Shown piece after piece: positions 57,732-64,000 of a stretch of 64,000 nucleotides of DNA. The notes beneath the pieces were generated by a model, which did no database searches, was not told where the DNA came from, and worked only from the letters and a program-made list of their open reading frames with translations. The stretch lies in the NCBI GenBank assembly GCA_029964075.1, contig CM057140.1, forward strand, positions 4,544,643 to 4,608,642, in the 5' to 3' direction. The DNA is from Patiria pectinifera (lineage: Eukaryota > Echinodermata > Asteroidea > Valvatida > Asterinidae). Both the position numbers and the translations under genes were made by a program. Each line of letters begins with the position of its first letter. Positions within the stretch are counted from its first letter, which is position 1.

Positions 57732-60130
57732 AGAGAAAGTACGGAGAGACAACGCGAGTACTCAGCATCATTGCAACAGTTGTGTACTCCACAAATCTAT
57801 ATGCCCACAAATCTAGCCTCTACAGTATTTTGAACATGAAATGGTATTGCAAACTGTATTAGTTAGAGTACTCGGAATAAAATATGAAATCGTTACGGAT
57901 TTAGACGAAACAGCCTCATTAAGAATCTGCAGAATATAAATATTCGTATTGCACCTTTTTGTTTACGCGTCTTTGCATGTGCACGATACACTTGTTCATT
58001 GTGTAGTGAATGCAATACAGCCCAGAGTGAATCACAGTCCTCGAGCGAGGGGTCAAAGTTAATGCTAGTCTGGTTCCCTAGACCTGACAATTATTCCCGA
58101 CGCTCACGTCTAAATTGTAGGTCAGGCAGCCTCCGTGGCTAAAAATAAACCTGACGACATTGACGGCCCTTTTTCAAAGCTCGGCTTCGTTTCCTATTTC
58201 GCTTTATCACTTATAGCTTTAAATGTTCAGATCAAATTTGTAAATAAATCACTTGCTTCGTAATATCATACAGTTATGATAATACAGTTTGATATTTCTG
58301 TAAGATAACATTGACTAATGTTGATCTGGAATCTTCAAATTTAGGCACCCAAATAGCACTGTTAGCAGGCGGAGCCGATTGAAGACAGAGTTTTAGGAAA
58401 TCATGGTTACGGTCGTCAAATTTAAAATGGTACATGACGCAGCAAAAAGTTCGCCCATACGATCCGAGTATACTTGATGCTCAAGATCGTCGTTGAATTT
58501 CAAGTTTTCTTAATGAGAGCAATGAATATTAGTTATCGGCTCTTTTAAAAAAGTTGTTAATAAGCAATTAGCAGTTAATGAAACCTATATTATACTAGGA
58601 AATGCTCGGGCGCTATCCGATTGTCGACGAAATGAACTCGGCAAACTTCGGAAATTTTCGGGAAAATTAGGAATTCCTCCCGTTTTAGTCACGTGACGTA
58701 AAATGTAATACAATGTATTACCGGAGGCCACCTGACCTCAGATTCATCAGGAATAGTCAGAATATTTTGGTCTGGGAACCAGACTAGGTTAATGCCTGGG
58801 CCGTTTGGTATGCCATCATAATGTTTTTCCAATTCGAAAAACAATAATTGTCTAATATTTTCTGATGTATTATTTGGTTATATATTTCATTATAATTTTA
58901 TACCATTAGGTTTAATATTCCAAATCTTACTAGACTTAAAATGAAGTCGGCAATTGGCCGGGTTTAGTCCGCCTGTGCCGCCGCGTACCGCACCGTACCA
59001 CCGGCGTTGCCTTCCGCATACAGTCCCGGGGTTACGTGAAGCGCGCAGTGTATAGTAACACGCATGTACGTGTTCATCTTTTGAAACCGTGGACGAAAAA
59101 ATACCAGAGAACAAAAGAGAACAATATCATCCACGATTCCCAGCATACGTCCGCGATTGGGGTCGTGTACAAAACCTATGGGATAGGACGTCCACGATCG
59201 ACGGTTAACACACGTTTGTGTGCGTGGTGATGAATGCCTCACCGGCACCTTGCAACTTGTACAGCCTGGAGCAAATCGATTGCTTGAGGGGTCGAAAGCT
59301 AATTCCTGGGCCCTCGGGAATACATTATCATATTGTTATTCGAAAAACAAGATTTGGACATTACATTTTCTATTTTAACATTAAATATTTAATTTAATAT
59401 TTTTATATTTAAGAATGACTGACAGTGATAGTTTAGTATTATTTTTTTTTTACGATTTTAATTACATCCAACATTGTAAAACCTTAATCTTAATATTATT
59501 GTAATTGTGTTTTTGTGATAGCATTGTAATTTTTAGTGTTTTTGTGAAATTGTATAACTTTAATTGTATGATACTAATTCTTTTTTTATTGTACCGGTGA
59601 GCAAATGTAATTTCCTTGATAGATTAATAAAGTATTTTCTATTCTTTTCTATTATATCACTAATTATTCGTTCGACAAAGAGAAAGAGAGAGAAAGAGAA
59701 GCGCGCATTGATCAAGCATGCTTCGAACTGTATCCCCACTCTCATAATGGATGCTTCCGCAGCGATACAGCCGGGTTATCATTGGCCCTCCCTATGGAAA
59801 CGTAATGCATATGCATTTCGCTTGGCGCATAAATGAATAACCATCCGAATTCATACTTGTCCAATCGTTAGACATGTCGGATGCATGCCCAACGTAAACA
59901 TGACACACAGCGCTAGCGGAGGCGGTGCTAGTAAATATTGGGGGCCTCTTCGGGCATAACACGACATCGACAGTGTCTAACTACTTCTCATCAAGTCTAC
60001 AGTCTTACTAGAAAAAACAAAGAGAACATGTTAGAAAAAACCCCAATTAATTTGATAACGTAAAATACTATTATTAAATACCACCTACCAACCAAGTTTA
60101 ATAACGATCAGGCATTTCCTTACACTTACA
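57732..60130. other. Intergenic DNA downstream of the SLC7 array
   Basis: AT-rich, with short open frames only and no family match seen. A ga-rich run is at 59678-59702. Two 'ctagtctggttccctagacc'-like words in opposite orientation near 58067 and 58769 hint at a further foldback insertion between them. Confidence 0.4.
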
Positions 60131-60136
60131 CACTTG

Positions 60137-60461
60137 CAGGCGCGGATCCAGAGGGGGTCAAACCCCCCCCCCCCAGCTCTGTCAAAAAAAATATCATACA
60201 AATTCCTAAAAAATAAGTCGAACCCCCCCCCCCCGTGACACCCTCAAAAAAAATATACTGGTATGATGTCCGCCTGTTCAAAATAGGGTACACCATTCTG
60301 TAATCTAGTGTTAATAATCGTCTAATTTGAACAGCGCCCCCTATTGAATTATGGTACCAACTCCTCCCCCAGTTTTTGATTTTAGGGAGGCCAAGTTTCC
60401 GGAACAGATTTTTTTTGCTGATGAACCCCCCCCCCCGCGAACATTCCTGGATTTGCCCCTG
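60137..60461. mobile_element. MITE with CAGGCGCGGATCCAG termini
   Basis: Starts CAGGCGCGGATCCAGAGGGG and ends CCTGGATTTGCCCCTG, imperfect inverted ends. It has several C tracts with 'aaaaaaaatat' words between them. Same general class as 25567-25890. Confidence 0.5.
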
Positions 60462-60519
60462 ATTTGATAGGACTTGACAATTATAGGCTTGAGCCTTTTA
60501 AGACCCCTTATCCAGATTC

Positions 60520-61100
60520 TTTCAAGAACCTTTCAAAGGTATTCTTGAACTGATTGACATTCATTATTTTTACAACGTATGCTGAGAGGTTGCTCCAGTT
60601 GTCTATTACCCGTTGGGAGAAAAAGTGATTCCTCAATTGGAGACCTTTTGCATTCCCTTCCTAAACACCTTCAAACTGTGACCCCGGGTACTCGTACTTG
60701 ACTTGGTGAAGAACTTTTCTGAATAATCCAAGTACATGTAGATCAGATCAACTAGTCTTCATCCAGGCTCTTAGTGACATCATCCAGGGTGTCAAGAAGG
60801 TTTGGCATGCATGACCTACCCGAGGTAAACCCATGTTGGTCTTTGGATATGAGCTCGTACTTGGAGATATGGCTAAGAATGGAGTCTCTGACTAAAGACT
60901 TCATCACTTTTAATGAAACGCTGGTATGACTGGGCGGTAGTTTCCAGCTTGGCTCTTGGATCCTTTCTTAGAGATAGGAACAACCTTCGCACGTCTCCAG
61001 TCTTCTGGATGGTTTCTTCTGCGATTGACTTCTTAAAGATCAGATACAAAATCACCGTCATTTTCATACTGCACTCTCTTAAGTCTTAAGTCTTAAGTGT
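60520..61100 (-). pseudogene. LINE reverse-transcriptase fragment, decayed
   Basis: The minus strand reads ISKKGSK-like then a NYRPVS-like region near 60940-61010, SKDQHGFTSGRSCMPNLLD near 60780-60855, and a FFSQRVIDNWSNLS tail near 60590-60635. These are RT palm and C-terminal motifs of a CR1-type LINE, out of frame with one another. The piece between the middle and the tail is deleted. Confidence 0.6.
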
Positions 61101-62300
61101 GACGATCTTGTCAATTCTTGATGAAGATGAAGCACGACGGTTAAAATGTTGAACCATGCATGACGTGTGAAAAGTTGAACCACGACGTTTGAAAGTTGAA
61201 GCATGACGAAGTTTGAAAAGTCTAACCACAACATTTGAAAGTCGTTGCACGCCGCTTAATTGCCTGTCCATTTTAGAGCACCATAAGAATATGCTGGATT
61301 ACTGAGATTAGCCTTTGTAAGCAGTGTGTCTAGGAAGGTATTGAGATAAATTTCATCACACCTTTTGTCAAATTGAAAATATAAGATTTCCATCAGGGAT
61401 GTGATCCTTCAAACTCGGAGATATAAACCAAATTACCCTAAATTGTCAGAGTTTTTAAATGGTTCATCCACGCGCCATTCATTTCACATGGCTTTGGATG
61501 GCAGTCTTCGTATTGTTATACCTCACCGAGTAGTATTGTAAATGTATCAACCAACCATTTGAGAGTGCTTGATAGTGGAAAAAATCAGAGTCAAGACTAA
61601 ATTTCTCTCCAGTTTGGAGTCCATAAAGGTTGCAGGCCAGTAAATCGGCCCAAAATTGCCTACGCCGGCCAAATCACGATTTGCATGCCCTCAAATTCTT
61701 GAGCATATTTTAGGGCATGAACTTGAGGGCTTGTAAAAAAAATATGGGTGGAAGCCGTGCACAGGACTGTGAGCTTGTAGTTCTGTGCAATGTGGATGAA
61801 AATGGGGCCCTGAATGCGCTGCAGTTTGCAATGGAGTGTAGGCATCGTTTTTCAAAATGGCGATGGGCATCAGAACTATTTCAGGGGTTTATCTTCTTGG
61901 GATGGAAATTCCTCCTAAAAGTCATCAGTTAACCCCCAAAAAATTGAAAAGAAAATGAAAGATATTGAAATAAGCTTTAATTTGATGTGTGTCTCGAACA
62001 CCTTGGAGAGTTGTGAGTATTTTTCCTGAATTTCTGAAGTTGAGGCATTTAATGTTGGGGTCTATGGCAGTTTTTAACTGGTCTGCAACCATAAGTGCAT
62101 TGTTGACTTTAGCATTCCTCTTTAGTCTTGACTAGTGCAGTGCCCGTTGAAGATGTGCCTGTTTGCAAGGAGCATCTAAATTGCTTGGCCGCTGGTACTG
62201 GTTACTTTTGCAGCGTTTTCTGAGAACATTCTCATGCTAACAATTAACGCACACGATTCAATGGTGTTGTTTTCACAGGTTGAACGCACTCACAGGTTGA
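61101..62300. other. Intergenic DNA, nothing recognised
   Basis: Repeated words such as gttgaaccacgacgtttgaa, then gttgaagcatgacg (61130-61250), form a short decayed tandem repeat. No coding or RNA gene seen. Confidence 0.4.
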
Positions 62301-62303
62301 CTG

Positions 62304-62307
<4 letters not shown>

Positions 62308-62340
<33 letters not shown>

Positions 62341-62400
62341 TCGGAGTCTTATATAGCGCACGCATCTACCATTAGGTACTCAAGGCGCTGGAGATATGTC
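62308..62400 (-). mobile_element. (AAT)n microsatellite and LINE/SINE 3' end
   Basis: About ten ataata triplets (62310-62340), then cggagtcttatatagcgcac and ctcaaggcgctgg. Read on the minus strand this is the common 'gcgcc..agcgctatataag' plus (ATT)n tail of marine-animal LINEs. Confidence 0.5.
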
Positions 62401-62544
62401 TATTATTAAAGAAAGGTAAATAAAGTTTATGAGAAATATGAGACCCATTATGTAGCACCTTATAATGGTTTACATGTGGACAGACAAACAGAGATTCCCC
62501 GAATGATATAGTAAGAAAACATGAGGAAGAAAAGTGTGTCATTG

Positions 62545-62665
62545 TTTATTTACTATTGTTGATAATGGAACAGCCCCCCCCCCCCCGTGAAGTACCTATT
62601 ATTGATAATGGAATAGCCTCCAGTGAAGTACGTATTGTTGATAATGGAATAGCCCCCAGTGAAGG
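62545..62665. repeat. Short tandem repeat, about three units
   Basis: ttgttgataatggaayagcc followed by ccccagtgaagtacstatt recurs three times, with unit lengths that vary through a C run in the first. Confidence 0.75.
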
Positions 62666-64000
62666 TCAGCGATAATCCCGGCCAAAATGGTTGCACGTCC
62701 ACACAAGAGCATATATACCCTCCCCTGGTCGCCTGCTCAATCCCAGGCTAATGTTGTCATCTCGCGATTGAGCACAGACCGTTAGATAAGGGACAATATT
62801 GGCCAGGGGTCGGGGTTGGGCCCGATGAGTTTTGGCCGGGTATGCAGCTCTTTGTACACACTGGCTAAATCTATTATGAGACCAAATGGGGCTCATTTGT
62901 AACCTTTTTGGAACCTTTTCGAGAACCGCTCAGCCAAACAACTTCAAACTTGACGCTGCAAATTCTGGGGTCCCGAGCATCACACCCGCCAATTTTCAAC
63001 TTTTATGTTGAATTATTCGGTTGAGATGGGAGAGAGTCACGTATAGACTCGCCTAGTCGGTCCCCGGCTTCAGCAGTCTATAAACGTCTATAAACAAAGT
63101 GTCAAGGTGATCATGCATGCTAGTTGTCGTTGTGTTGATATTCCTACTGTGCGCGCGTTGTGAATCAGTCGTTAAACTCCATCATGGACATGATATGCAT
63201 AATTACAATTATCCAAAGTAAAATGCAAATCCACGATCAATAACATTTGAACGACCGGGGAGCAGGGCACGTACAGAAGCGTGTGACCATGAAATGAATT
63301 GCCTTTGTGCAAAAATAAATATTCATCATCAGCAACAGGAAAAAATGCAGCCAGCTGTTCTCTGAAGAGACTACACAAAGGCGACAGTAGATATACTTTA
63401 TAGTATTACTGAATTCCATCTATCGACTTGCACTTTTGTACAAACAATCATAGGTAATGTAGAGAATTAGAAGAGGATAATAGATTTGTTTCGGTTTAAT
63501 TTTTTAGGTCGTTTTTTTGCATTGGTTTTGATATTTAAAGTAATAATCAAACAACTATCAGATGGTACGTTATGAAATTAACACAGCGTTTTTAAGGTCA
63601 TAAGGCAGGAAACTTTAAGTTTATCGATGAACTGCGAAAGTTATCAAATGAAGTATCCTTGAGGTACAAAGCAATTTGCATAATTTGCTCATATCATAAC
63701 GAACATGTGTCATATACGATGGTGCAACATCATCTCTGCTTCTATAAGCTCGGCATTGTGCTGGTATGTAATCACTGTGACAAGCATTGGTAGCGTGGTG
63801 CAGTGAGAATCTATCAACCTATTGTGGATATACTGAAGTTCAGAACATGGCTGTGTAGGAATATGACCAACTTGAAGCAACAATACCAGCCCGTGGTTTA
63901 ACAGACTGACCTGGTACCATGCTGAGGAATATTTTCAAGGTAATCATGTAGGGTTTCCACCATCGTACCCTGACTAATGACTGGTATAATTACTAAATTA
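62666..64000. other. Intergenic DNA to the window end
   Basis: No gene, RNA or repeat with defined ends recognised. Confidence 0.4.

Noticed and set aside
63172..63419. Small minus-strand frames near the window end
   Set aside because: Overlapping frames in two phases, no splice context and no conserved motif.

Overview
This is invertebrate eukaryotic DNA: genes split by GT-AG introns, many tRNA-derived SINEs, CR1-like LINEs, MITEs and foldback elements, and almost no long open reading frames. The transposon mix, the frequent 'taggcct' word and the SLC7 paralogue expansion suggest a marine deuterostome, perhaps an echinoderm. That placement is inference; the sequence does not name a species.

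The backbone is a head-to-tail array of three SLC7-type amino-acid transporter genes, all on the + strand. They are light chains of heteromeric transporters, most like xCT (SLC7A11), b(0,+)AT (SLC7A9) and y+LAT. Copy 1 (175-5779) has exons 5-12 only; its 5' half lies outside the window. Copy 2 (23312 or 15011 to 43804) can be assembled from 12 exons into 502 aa. Copy 3 (46693-57601) can be assembled from 12 exons into 498 aa. Exons 3-12 have the same length in copies 2 and 3 (246, 126, 106, 45, 124, 104, 97, 150, 169, 56 nt), and exons 5-12 of copy 1 match too. All splice phases agree, so the models are mutually supporting. Copies 1 and 2 are close; copy 3 is more divergent.

Layout: 1-5779 copy 1, with a perfect 150-bp palindrome in one intron. 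5780-13640 is intergenic, with a tRNA-SINE, MITEs and a nearly full-length but broken CR1-like LINE on the minus strand. 13640-31125 holds two copies of the copy 2 promoter and first exon (about 14.78-16.16 kb and 23.09-24.44 kb). Between and after them lie two elements with a 145-bp minisatellite, a hAT-like MITE, a tandem satellite with 216-bp periodicity and two foldback elements. 31126-43804 is the body of copy 2; intron 3 carries a second CR1-like LINE and intron 5 a stack of nested MITEs. 43719-44586 has a tandem duplication of the last exon and a hAT-like MITE just after the stop. 46693-57601 is copy 3; intron 2 carries a SINE with an 11-bp target duplication and a candidate TIR element holding a small spliced ORF. 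57602-64000 is intergenic with LINE and MITE fragments.

The transporters would sit in the plasma membrane, bound by disulfide to an SLC3 heavy chain through a conserved Cys seen in copies 2 and 3. Residues expected to set substrate choice differ between copies and from vertebrate xCT, so the array may be functionally diversified (inference).
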